Of a stretch of 64,000 nucleotides of DNA, positions 33,661-43,963 are shown in pieces. A program made the position numbers and the translations under genes. Numbering within the stretch: the first letter of the stretch is position 1; each line of letters starts with the position of its first letter. Source of the DNA: Blasia pusilla (lineage: Eukaryota; Marchantiophyta; Marchantiopsida; Blasiales); NCBI GenBank assembly GCA_050084515.1, contig CM114273.1:18600001-18664000 (forward strand), written 5' to 3'. The notes beneath the pieces were generated by a model. It was not told the DNA's origin. It searched no databases and worked only from the letters and a program-made list of their open reading frames with translations.

Positions 33661-35325
33661 AGAGAGTCGAGCAACCTGTCGGACTCCGACGGTTTGCTTT
33701 GGGCCAAAAACTAATTAAATCTGTGGTCAATCAAACAACTCGTCGGAGTCCGACGAGTTGCTTTCGGCAAAAACAAACCTAACCCATTCATCAATCGAGC
33801 AACTTTAACACTTACGCAACTCGTCGGAGTCCGACAAGTTGCGTAAGTGTTAAAGATACTCACGTGTTCATGGCATGCATTGCCATCTCCACCGTCGCCA
33901 TGTGATGAGGGAATGGGTGAAGGACCACTGCTTTCACGCAGAAATGTGCCTCCAATGAGTTGGGCCGCTCCTCCGCAAACTTGGTCCACGCCATGAACCT
34001 GTGATTTCCATCCCGAGATGAAGAAATGCAGATTCCTCATCCAGCTGAATTCCGTGCCCTCAACTTGCCTTCTGAAATCCTGGTCTCGCATCCTCCAGAA
34101 TGTGTCAAGCTTTTCCAAGTCCTCCTCCGTAACCAGAGCTTGGGTTCCATGCTCGTCGTAAGGCTGAACATAGAAGGGAGGAAAGGTGTCGATGTAGGAT
34201 GCTGTCGCCGCCGATTTTTTAAGCTTTGCGATGTCCTCGTCAGACTGAATTTCGCGGACGTATTCCATTGTCCGCAATCGGCAGAGTGGAATCCTCAGGG
34301 CGTTGTGGCCCTCCATGAGTGCCATCTGCTTTACCACCTGTCAGAACCAGGACAAGATGAATAAGCTACACTGAATTCCCAATGAATTGCAATTCACATA
34401 ATTCAAAAAACCCAGATCCTCTCTTACCCGCTCAAAAATGGGATCGGTTTCTTGACCAGCTAACTTGTCTGAGACAGAAGCTGGAAAATCGACTGGGAAC
34501 TCGTCGATCCGATAGAGGTCGATGTCCTCCGCCGGGCTTGGAGTCGAGAATGACCGCTCTCCGGCTTCTTTGGCCATGTCCACCATCTCCACGCTGGCGG
34601 TCCTTATGACCTCGTCGTCATCGATTTCAACTTCTGGCGTTTCCACTATGTTGATTGTGTCCCCGGACTTCGTGGGGGACATTTCCCACATCTCAACACT
34701 TGCGGTTGGACGGGCTGGGCTATCGTCAATGGCTATCGCTTTTTCCCTCCTCCCTTTAGCCAATTCTGCCCTCCTCACCGACGCGTCCAGACACTTCTTT
34801 TCTCTCTTTTCGTCGACGATCCTTTTCTTCAAGGCCTACGATGTCTAAGCCTCTACGTTCTGTTTATCTAGCGCCTCTTGAACACGTCTCGCAAGAAGCA
34901 CTTGGTTGTGCATCTCCGCTTCCCTTTCCCGCCTCTCGATTTCCTGCTGCCTAATTTCATTCGCCGAACGAGGCCCAGGAGAAGCTGACGCAGGAGTCCT
35001 AATGGACTTCGGAGTGAAGCTCCCAGACTTGTTGGCTTGTGATTTTTTCCTTGTCATTTTTTCCGAAAATGCCTCCACCTATGTCCATGACAAATCCCTT
35101 GATCAGTCGCCTTGCTGATGTCGAGATGGGGAGCTCGAATCGCCTTGATGGGTAGCTCGAATCGTCCCGCAATTGCTCAGTCGAACCGTCTCGCTCTCGT
35201 TCCCTCCTATCGACTCGCGATGTGTCGCCGTAAGAAATGCCCCTTTGTATCTGATCAGCTGCTGCGCGGGAGAGTGAGGAATGAAGATCGCGAAATGAGA
35301 AACCGGAAATGAGCGATTTCTGCCC

Positions 35326-35333
35326 TATTTATA
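35326..35333 (-). promoter_or_regulatory. TATA box, ParB-methyltransferase gene of copy 3
   Basis: TATAAATA on the minus strand, with the same conserved leader as copies 1 and 2. Confidence 0.65.
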
Positions 35334-35439
35334 CTTTTCTAGCCGTTGGGCTGACCGTTGGGTCCCGTCGTCCTTTCGACGGCGACGTGCCGGATGTTAC
35401 GAAAGTCCGGACGTGAAAATGGCAACCTGTCAGGTTGCG

Positions 35440-36080
35440 CGGCTCCGCCATCCTAGGTATGTCGCCACGTGCGCGAGCAACCCGTCGGAGACCGACGGGT
35501 TGAGCGCCTCCGTCGTCTTCGGAAAAGAACGCGAGGTATCCGCGCAACCCGTCGGAGACCGACATGTTGCGCGCCTCCGCCATCCTAGGTACGTCGCCAC
35601 GTGCGCGAGCAACCCATCGGAGACCGACGGGTTGAGCGCCTCTGTCGTCTTCGAAAAAGAACGCGAGGTACCCGCGCAACCCGTCGGAGACCGACATGTT
35701 GCGCGCCTCCGCCGTGTTTGGGACGGGAACGGGACGTATCTTGGGCAATCCGTCGGAGACCGTTGGGTTGCACGCTTCCCTCATCAAGGGTTAAGAACGA
35801 GGGCTTCCCGTGCAAGTCGTCGGAGTCCGGCTGGCTGCACCACAAGGCGAGGCCCTTGCGCAACTCGTTGGAGGGCGACGGGTTGCACGCCTCGCCGTCT
35901 TTGGGCAAAAAGGTGAGGCACCCGCGGAACTTGTCGGGAACAGACGGTTTGCACGCCTCCGGCATCTTCGGGCAAGAACGAGCGGTATCCGAGCAACTCG
36001 TCGGAGAGCAACGGGTTGCTCGCTTCGACAATGTTTAGCAGAAGTGTGCAACCCGTCCGATGCCGACGGGTTGCAGGCTT
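35440..36080. repeat. Palindrome array in promoter region, copy 3
   Basis: Nine or so tandem units of about 65-70 bp. Cores such as GCAACCCGTCGG-AGA-CCGAC... are joined by spacers like 'GCGCCTCCGTCGTCTTCGG'. A ~165-bp higher-order repeat is visible (about 35440 and 35600). Confidence 0.82.
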
Positions 36081-36283
36081 CGGTTAGCTTCGGGTAATTT
36101 TTGAATTACCAGGACTCCGACGGGTTCCAAGTGTGATGCGCAACCCTCTGCTTCCCAAATCCGGTAACATATTGCAACAGAATTGAATGTGTTATAGAAT
36201 TGGATCCATTGTGTCAGACAATGTCACCCACCGAATTCATCTTGTCAGTAAAAATCTGTCAGGAGTATCTATTTCCTATTCAC

Positions 36284-36292
36284 TATAAATTA
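36284..36292 (+). promoter_or_regulatory. TATA box, transposase gene of copy 3
   Basis: TATAAATTA, 56 bases before the ATG at 36348, followed by a CATTCT-rich leader. Confidence 0.62.
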
Positions 36293-36347
36293 AATATTCT
36301 CATTCTCATTCTCATTCTCAATCTCCTCCCGTTGGAATCTTCTTGGA

Positions 36348-39300
36348 ATGGATAATTATGTTAAGCTCACTTGTGGCAGTCATCTGGCGGCCCTTCCTCA
36401 ATCGGAAATCATTCAACCCCAAGCTCGTGAGTCTTTCATAGCAATGGATGAAAATTTTTTGTCTGTTCGATTTCTTCTCCAAATTGGAACCATCTTTGTA
36501 TCCAAAGATGTTAGGGTGGACGGTACGGAAGACATAATAGGTGAGATGGTCTAGCCAGTGACCTCAGACGGTAAAGTATGGAATCTCCTACCTCTACCAA
36601 ATGGTCAATATAGAGTTTACGGCGTGCCCCTGAATTCGTCTGTTTCCCAAGTAGACGGTCTAGAATTTCCTAGTGCTCCGAGTTCTACGTTTGCAACTCC
36701 AAGCTCTGCAGATCGGGCCGACTCCAACCGACTTTCGTAACAATGTTGTTTTTCCTGAAGAGATTCCGGATGTTATCAACCTCAGTGGATCTGTTGGACA
36801 CCAATCGGGCCTCTGTCCGCCTACTCGTTCCTCTTGCGAGTATCAGGAAATAGTTTGCTTTCGTCTCTGCCCTTGAAAATGTTCAAGCACATTCATGTCG
36901 ACGAGTTGCCGCCCACATATGATGGTAATTGCATTTTTGAGTTGCCTCCACTTGCTGCTCTTGCTCAAAAGAAGGATGGAGGACGCCTGAAGGGTATGGA
37001 CAGAAAGTCTGATTGTCATCGATGGTGCAGGCTTCAACGGACCAGTGCTTCAATTCCAGATGGTCCTTGGATTGTCTCCCGCCGCCAATGCGTGGGAGCC
37101 TTGGAGTGTAGAAGTCCAGCATGCCCGTATCTAGAGCGCAACAGGCGAGTCAATACGTTGCAATTCCCTCCCAAGAATGCAGGAACTCCATACGAGGTCG
37201 ATGCCACCATACCGCCGGGAGGCCATCGATGTCCTCATTGTCAGGCATCGCCCTTCTGCGTTGGAGCGTGTCCTGCATACATATTTTTCATTGTCCACGA
37301 CTTGGGCTCCACGTCAGAGTATACAAGGCTGGTTGTCCATGTTGGCTCCCACACTCATCCTGTGATCGATGCAATTCAAAGACACATCAAGGAGGATGTG
37401 GCGAAGAAAGTAGCCGAGGTCTACAGAAACTCTCCGGGTTCAAAGCTCGGAGTGAGCAAGCTCACAACGGCATCACAAATTTGTGAACAATTGCTTGGAA
37501 TCCCTGGACAGGGCAAGATCACGGTGGTTGAGGAGAAACAACTCTAGGAAAATCTCGCATTTCTCGCTGATCGTGAATGCTTCCGAATTTTTGCGTCGAT
37601 CTGAGTTACGGATGGAAAGACGGCCAAAATGGATGCCATCGCCAGAATCAAGGCCAACTCCAGATTTCCATTCATTCAGAGATGGCAGTTCATGGGCCAA
37701 GTAGGCGAGGGATCCAGGGCCTATATCTTCAAAATGTCAACCACAGGTCCATCGAGTGGCCTTGCTCTTATAGATCGAATGAGGGAAGGGGAAGATCTTT
37801 ACGGGAGCTGGGTAAGCTTTGATATTTGCTACAGAGTGCTGAACGGATGGTTGCGATGGGTGCTCACATTTATGACCATGTGGAGAAGGGACTCAAAACT
37901 ATATTTGTCTGTGAAGTAAAGCGAAGATGTTGGCGGTTTGAAGATGTCTTTGGTTACTCTTATTGGAGGTGGTGAAGGAAAACAAAAGGCCACCTCCGGA
38001 AATTTATGGGTTCATGGCGGACAATGCACAACCTGGGTGGATTGCTATCCGGGAAGTGTTCAGGGTGGAGAGGTTCAACCGAGAGAGGAAAGGTCGGATG
38101 CTTTCCATTGGCATGATCTATGACCCGGTACACCAAATCTTGCATCAAGGAGAATAAGAGGACAGAGCATGTCACTCTACTCCAACGCTGCAAGGAAAGC
38201 AAAACCTTGAAGCAGGCCATGGAATGCCAGGAAGAACTTCATGGGTGGTGGAGGAAGCATGCGATTGAGGGGAAGAACAAAGAGTTGTGCTCTTGGTTGA
38301 GTTGGTGGGTATGCGTATGAGACAATGGGGAAACTTCATGCGGCAGGTGAGTTCACTATTTTGTCTTGTCAAGCTCACGCTGAGAATTGTTTGTAAAGTT
38401 GTAGCTCAGGGTGAGAAGCGTGGGAATTATATGGATTTCAAACCCAAGAAACCAAGCAAGCTGTCGGATGCGACGGGTTGCCCGAGTGTGCAACCCGACG
38501 GAAACCGATGGGTTGCCCAAGGGTGCAACCCGACAGAAACGGACGGGTTGCATCCAGATGTTTGGTGCAACCCGAGTTTGCAACCCGTCGGGACCCGACG
38601 GGTCACAAAGTCGTTCATGGGATGCCTCGGCCTTGCAACCCGTCGGTTTCCGACAGGTTGCAGTAGGTGGGTTTAAGGTTACAACACGTCGGGACCCGAC
38701 GGGTCGCAGAGTCGTTCATGGGATGCCTCGGGCCTGCAACCTGTCTGGTTCCGACAGGTCGCTTATTTCTTTGACTCCTGAGTTATTTTCGTTCCCTTCT
38801 AACATTGCCATCGTTGGAGGGATTGAACGTTCATGAAAATGCCCTCTGCCCCAACACAAGTGGAGCAGAAAGTGTTCATTCCTCTTGGAGGTAGTCACAA
38901 GCATGCCAACGAATTTCACTTGTGAAGGCATGCCAACAAGACCAGGCAAGAGCAATGCTACAGTCTGCAGCATACCATATCTTTCTCACAAAAGGCATAA
39001 CAAAAGGAAAAGGGCCGTCGATCTACGAGCTCTATGTTAGGGCGGCTGTGAGATCTGGTGATGAAAAATTGTATGTCAAAGCCTTCAACCGGTGCGTAGC
39101 TGGAACTCCACTCGAGCAAGACGTACACATAGGTGGGGATATTCGTGGGCGGGTTTCAAGACGTCCCCATACGGATGGTGGTAAGCGTCGAGCGAGACTC
39201 GTGGAGACCAGATAAGTATCTTGACTTGAGGCGGTGAAGAGGCAGCATCGAGGAACGAATCCGGTGATTGATTTGGATGAGGAAATTACACTGCCCAGGT

Positions 39301-40371
39301 ATTCGGGGACCCCGGACCCGTCCCAAATCTGTGATGGAGTTACTTCTCCAAAATCAGTGAATGTTTTATTTCAGAAGCCCTCCGTTGCTGGAAGTTTGCA
39401 ACATCCTATCACTGGGGTGGTTCAACAATATGGGATTCCGATAATGGAGGTGGATTGCAACCTGAAACGGTGGCATATATCTCGGAGCAACCCAGGACGT
39501 GGACCCCTGCGCAGGCAGGATCTGATGGCATTAGGAGAGCATGCGGCACTTTCCTAAATAAGAACTGTACAAGGACTAGACGACCTCTGCCTAGGTTTTG
39601 GGGACTCAAAACCTTTGATCGTTTCACGAGGACCGGGATCAATTGAAGTACTTCTTCTGCCCAAATGAATCTTGTGCTTTCCGGAAGTCTTATCCGGCTG
39701 CCATTGGAGCTCCCGGGAATATCCCCACGATTTGGCCCATCGCCGCAGGCACGAACTGCACTCAAGACGAAGTGGACAATCTTACAAGTGCCGGTTTCAG
39801 ACTCGTAGACGGGGGAAGTTCGGAGCATATTCGCATTACAAAGACCTTCGCATTTCGTATTCAACCCAAGATTGATGTCAACATGTACCCGGAGAAGGTG
39901 GATGATCTCAATCCATTATTTCTGTTTGAGTCTAGAAATGGGGTGAAGAAAATGAATGCGAGGCCAACGGTGGAGAGAGCAAAGCAAATTGCAGCAGCTT
40001 GGGAGGCAAAAATGGAGATCATCGCCACGAAAGATGTCTTGAGTGGCAATGGAATAGGAAGGATGTATTGGGTCAGGAACAACACTGTAAATTCAAGTGT
40101 CACAGGGGTGTATGTGGTGCACATCTGTTGCTTTCCCACATGTTCATGTGATGACTTTGTCCAAAGAGAGACAAGTGGCAAAAGGTATTTCCCTTGTAAG
40201 CACATGTACTATGTGTTCTTTGGTAGTTTTAAGAGAGTCGGAGGTAGGAGTAGGAATCCACCAACCAATTCTGTCCCTCAAAGAAGTTCGAAGTATTTTA
40301 AACAAACCACTTTGAGGATGCAAAATGAGGTTTTAGATTGTACTTTCATTTTTCCAGAACTTTCACTTTGA
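36348..40371 (+). pseudogene. MULE copy 3: Mutator-type transposase with SWIM finger
   Basis: Exon A (36348-38346, donor GTGAGT) starts 'MDNYVKLTCGSHLAALPQ'. It has the Cys/His cluster ('CRSPACPYLE', 'CPHCQASPFCVGACPAYIF', 'HVGSHTHPV'), then 'FDICYRVLNGW' and the DDE segment 'GFMADNAQPGWIAIREVF'. The intron (38347 to about 38927) is palindrome-rich. Exon B runs to 40371 and ends with the SWIM finger 'CSCDDFVQRETSGKRYFPCKH', typical of MULE transposases. TAG stops stand for Gln (36553) and Trp (37546) seen in copy 2. There is a frameshift near 36720, a TGA near 37603 and frameshifts after 37900. It would recognise and cut element ends, making 9-bp duplications. Confidence 0.78.
38455..38770. 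repeat. Palindromes in transposase intron, copy 3
   Basis: Six or seven family palindromes, some with centres 'GAAACC' or 'GACCC'. A second short motif ('AGTCGTTCATGGGATGCCTC') is directly repeated at about 38610 and 38710. Confidence 0.72.
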
Positions 40372-40719
40372 GCTTGAACTCTATTCAGCCCTGGGCAAAT
40401 GATAGATTTTTTCCAGACCTAGGATGGAAAAAGTGATTGGTTCCACACTTATGATTCCATTGATTTTTCAGTTTTCTAAATTTTGTGCAATTTGCAACTC
40501 GTCGGACTCAGAGGGGTTGCCAAAATATGGAAGAGGAAGAAAAAAACTGTGGGACTGCTTAATATATGAACAAAAAAGTGCAAAAAAATTCAAACAAAAA
40601 TTTTCCTCTCTTCAACCCGACGGAAACTCTCTTAAAAAAAAAGTATCTATTTCGGTTGAAGGTAGTTTCCTCTCTCCTCTCTCCTCTCTTCCTCTCTTCC
40701 TCTCCTCTTACCGCACCTC
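40372..40719 (+). other. Left terminus of MULE copy 3
   Basis: Non-coding. One degenerate palindrome half at 40495-40520, then a run of pyrimidine-rich repeats (CTCTCTTCCTCT) into the terminus CTTACCGCACCTC. The mirror image is at 8642-9000. Confidence 0.7.
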
Positions 40720-40728
40720 GATGCGGAG

Positions 40729-42541
40729 GAGCAAGCCCTCGAGACAGCGGAGTTGGTATCCAAGGTCGTCACCGCCAAGGACAAATCTACAGCGGGTCTC
40801 AAAGCCAAGGCAAGGGGATCGAAGAATTCCGAGGCCGAGTCTTCCCAAAGAGAGGCTGAACATTCAAGGCGAGAGCCGAAATTGTCTGGGCAAGTGGGGA
40901 GAGAGGGTCGGACCAGGTCCTCTGCAAAGAAAACTCCACCAGAGTCTGAGGTCATAGAGACCCCAACAAGCCGACCGCAGACTCGGGAGAAGCGGAAGTG
41001 AGAGGCGCCAAGGTTGTCCCAGGGAGCAGACTAGGATGTGGAATACACTCCATCATCCTTGGGAAGACATAGAGAAACAACGACCCGGACAAGCGTCATC
41101 CTTCACTACACGAATCTTCTGGATGAGCTGAAAAGTTTCAGTTCTCAAGCGTCGACACCCGCCATCGAGAAATTGACAACTCTGGGACGAAAGCTTCAAC
41201 GAAACGGGCACGCTCCCTGGACGGTCCACGGGGAGGTCGAAGAGGTGGCGGTGGATCTCCTTGTCGCTGATTTGCCCTCGGGGTTGCGCTTGTGGGACGA
41301 GAATCTATTCGACGGAGTCCCGGACTGGAATTTCCCTCTTTCTTATGACGAGATTGCGCTCCTGTTTTCCTTTGCAGACGCTTATCTCAGTGATAGGGGC
41401 TGTTTCTTAGTTTTGACTGGAGGGAGCAAGGACGAGCTCTTCAACCTCCAGTGCGTCAAGAGGTCGCTGAAGTGGAGGATGGCGCAATCGTGGGTCATCA
41501 AGAACGAGTACCCACTCCGATCCGCGACGAGTCAAATTCGGGTAAGGGCTCTTAATTTGTATCCAAATTGTCTTTCTCCGATGGGTTGCATCTCTGCATG
41601 CAGCCCGTCGGATTTTTTGAGCTGGGTCTTTTTGCAATCCGTCTGAAAGCGACAGATTGCAGTTTGAGGGCAAGTCTCCATTGGATGAATGCAACCTGTC
41701 GGAACCCGACGGGTTGCAAATGCTACTGCTTTTGCAATTTTTTGGAATGATGCAACCCGTCTGAAAGCGACGGGTTGCTCTAAGCCAACCATGGGCTGCT
41801 TTAAGCCAACAACTTGTCGCCTTCCGACGGGTTGCTCATGGACAAAAAAATCACGACACTTGTTAAACAACCCGTCGGACTCCGATAGGTTGCTCCAATG
41901 TTAGGATTATAAAGAAGTTCTCTGGGGTTAAGCGAAGTTCTTTGGGGACGTGTTGCACATTATGTCACCATACTGAGAGTAGACCAGTGGCCAAGTTGCT
42001 GACATTGTTTCCAACGTGCTTCTTTACAGATGGACCATTCCTATGTTTATTTCTTTGTTCGGCCCGAGCACAACTTCTAGGTGTTTAAGATCCTGGATCC
42101 TGTGGATCCATGCTCCGATGGGTACAACTTAGATAGTTTATACAAGTTCCCCCCGGGAATTTTCATGCAAGACGGTACCCCATTACTTGGAGGAAGGGAA
42201 AAGTTGCCAGCCCTGATGCAAACGCTCATCAAGCTCTGCTCAAGGCCGGGTGACTTGGTGTTCGACTTAGTGGGCCTTTTAGGGGCGAGTATTAGAGGTG
42301 TCTGGCAGAATGGCAAGACATTCTCTGCCTTGAGGGAAGGCAACAACTGTTTGACATTTGCAAGGAGGCAAAGGCAGATTACGACAGGCTAGTTGGGGCG
42401 TACAATTCTCCTCCGAAGCCGCGAGCTCCGGTTCCAGACCCACCATTGGTAGTGACACCATCGTCACTTCCCACAATTCCGAAAATTGGGAGGGCAAGGC
42501 CGACAAGAATCTTGGAAGAGCTCTTAGACAATGACGAGTGA
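40729..42541 (+). pseudogene. MULE copy 2: ParB-methyltransferase gene, exon 3 end and exon 4
   Basis: Exon 3 resumes after copy 3 and ends at 41541 (donor GTAAGG). It contains an Arg/Lys/Ser-rich linker, then 'VAVDLLVADLPSGLRLWDE' (motif IV, DLPS at 41269-41280) and 'SFADAYLSDRGCFLVLTGGS'. Intron 3 is 41542-42029. Exon 4 (42030-42541) starts 'MDHSYVYFFVRPEHNF' and has motif I 'GDLVFDLVGLLGASIRG'. TAG replaces Gln after 'HNF'. A one-base deletion near 42320 shifts the frame in 'GRNILCLEG'. A TGA and a TAG occur near 41000-41034. This is the best-preserved copy of the catalytic-region exon. Confidence 0.75.
41575..41900. repeat. Palindromes in intron 3, copy 2
   Basis: Five palindromes with GCAACCCGTC arms; two have a 'TGAAAGC' centre, also present in copy 1 intron 3. 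Confidence 0.72.
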
Positions 42542-43963
42542 GTTCAAAGAACTCAAGGACCCAGCTTGACTGCAACGTTTGGAGTAGGGATTTATTTGAT
42601 GACGAGGCAAAAGATTTCATAGAATACATCAAATGAACAATTCTGAGCTTCTTTTGGATGTAATAAAGGACAAGATTTTTTCGAACGATGATGGTGTTTA
42701 TAAAAGTTTGCTGAATATCTTTTTTGGTCTTGTCGAATGTCATCGTCTATGTACTTGAAGGACTTCTATTTTGCAACCCGCCGGAGTTCCACGGCTTGCA
42801 ACTTTTCACTTTTTGACCAATCTCGGAAATGTACATTTGACCACAGACTAGGTCAAATGTACATTTCCAAAATCATAGACTAGGTCAAATGTACATTTCC
42901 GAGATTCCTTCGGATGTAATAAAGGACAAGATGTTTTCAACCGATAATGGTGTTTGGAAAAGTTTGTTAAATATTTTTTTGGACTTGTGGATTGTGTTCT
43001 TCTAGCTACTCAGAATTACAATTTTGCAACCCGTATGATTCGGACGGGTTGCAACTTTTCACTTTTTGACCACTGCAACTTTTTAACCATTTCCAGGCAA
43101 GCTGTCGGATTCCGACAGGTTGGCTGCTTGAGTGATCCGACTCTTTCCATGTGAGACCAACTTCTAACGCATTATGGGCGGCTTCTTCACTTTTGGCTCG
43201 TTCCCCTAGATTCGTCAAACCAGTTGTAGGCTTGTTTTCTTGTCTAAGATGTGCAGGATTCCTACTACCTGTCGGATTGCCATTTCGGATTCCCAACCTG
43301 TTGGATTTTTGTGGGTGCAGGGTGGAATGGAATCACTTCTCAAAATCTTTCCTTTCTTATGGTGAGCTTGCTTGCAAGGGGTGCAAGCCATCTGATTCCG
43401 ATAGGTTGCAAGAGTTGCAACTTGTAAAATTCCGGCGGATTGGGAGGGGTGCAGCTTCTCGGTTTCTCACATTTAGGATCTGAATGAAGGGACATCAGTT
43501 CCTCTTTACTCCAGACAGCTAACAATCTTTTAGTTCAATTATCCTCTCTTATGTTCACATTTCACAAAGTTGGTCTTTATTTGATTCTTTCATTGAGATG
43601 AGATTGCTACTTCTGGTCAAATTATTTGCCAATGGTCCTCCAACAAAAATACCCCAGGCACGACTTTACATTGAGGCGGGAGACAGGCAATGTGAAGAAA
43701 CTTAGGCTCACATGGAGAGTGATGGAAAATTTTTTGTAGTGGTCTTATGATGTCTACTTGTTTTTCGCCCCCTGGAAAAATGAGGTTTCTTTAGGCCCGA
43801 ATATGAACCACTACCTACTCTCTTTTAAAGATTTCATGAATTTGAAAGCAAACAAAAATTTCAAATATGTCAAAAAGTTTTGAAGAGAGGAGGCGGATTT
43901 GGCCCTTTTTCTTTAAGAGAGACTCTTCCTCTCTTCCTCTCTCATGCCAGAATACCAGCCCCC
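42542..43963 (+). other. 3' flank and right terminus of MULE copy 2
   Basis: Non-coding. A short inverted duplication of 'GGTCAAATGTACATTTCC' occurs at about 42820-42905, replacing the region that carries the small ORF in copies 1 and 3. Palindromes are at 42770-42800 and 43025-43120, then the subterminal block and terminus. Confidence 0.65.

Larger units (their letters stand above)
33175..33855. repeat. Palindrome cluster in intron 2, copy 3
   Basis: At least nine palindromes of the GCAAC(C/T)CGTCGG type, most of them perfect around a single C or G centre. This is the densest cluster in the window and includes the long palindrome 33422-33494 and the 88-bp inverted repeat listed separately. 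Confidence 0.88.
30135..35057 (-). pseudogene. MULE copy 3: ParB-like / permuted DNA methyltransferase gene
   Basis: Four exons: 35057-34428, 34337-33864, 33168-31142 and 30647-30135, all with GT-AG borders. Exon 1 is a charged N-terminus. Exon 2 starts 'VVKQMALMEGHNALRIPL' and includes 'LCRLRTMEYVREIQSDEDIA', a good ParB-box match. Exon 3 is a helical, coiled-coil region followed by methyltransferase motif IV 'DLLIADLPSGLRLWG' (DLPS at 31402-31413). Exon 4 has motif I 'GDLVFDLVGLSGASIKGAWQ' then 'GRNILCLEG'. This order (IV before I) is that of beta-group N6/N4 methyltransferases, and ParB-methyltransferase fusions are known in phages. The catalytic Pro-Pro-Tyr is absent. Stops (for example two TAG near 34838-34852) and frameshifts (33990, 32745, 31300) make this copy inactive. 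The role is inferred: sequence-specific binding to the element's own DNA. Confidence 0.72.
35058..36347. promoter_or_regulatory. MULE copy 3: divergent promoter region
   Basis: Between the two divergent genes. TATA boxes at 35326-35333 (minus) and 36284-36292 (plus) flank a palindrome array at 35440-36080. Confidence 0.68.
28303..40719 (-). mobile_element. MULE copy 3, complete, inverted
   Basis: 12,417 bp from GGGGGCTGGTATTCTGGCAG to ...CTCTTACCGCACCTC, flanked by a perfect 9-bp duplication. In this orientation the ParB-methyltransferase gene is on the minus strand (35057 to 30135) and the transposase on the plus strand (36348 to 40371). It is the only copy in the window that is not itself interrupted and is the best template for the element's structure. 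Both genes nevertheless have stops and frameshifts. Confidence 0.93.
8642..43963 (+). mobile_element. MULE copy 2, interrupted by a Ty3 element and by copy 3
   Basis: The element runs from GAGTTGCGGTAAGA at the left to ...ATACCAGCCCCC at the right, flanked by a 10-bp direct repeat. Without the Ty3 element, copy 3 and their target duplications it is about 12.2 kb, close to the 12.4 kb of copy 3. It carries the transposase on the minus strand (13020 down to 8980) and the ParB-methyltransferase gene on the plus strand (14480 to 42541). The two ends share a purine-rich subterminal block but only a weak, short terminal inverted repeat. Confidence 0.88.

Noticed and set aside
30135-35057. Bacterial or phage contamination, suggested by the ParB-methyltransferase fusion
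   Set aside because: The gene has GT-AG introns, a TATA box and several nested copies joined by target duplications to plant-type elements.
35440-36080. CRISPR-like array (palindromic repeats with regular spacers)
   Set aside because: The repeats vary in sequence, the spacers resemble one another, there are no cas genes, and the setting is a eukaryotic transposon with introns.
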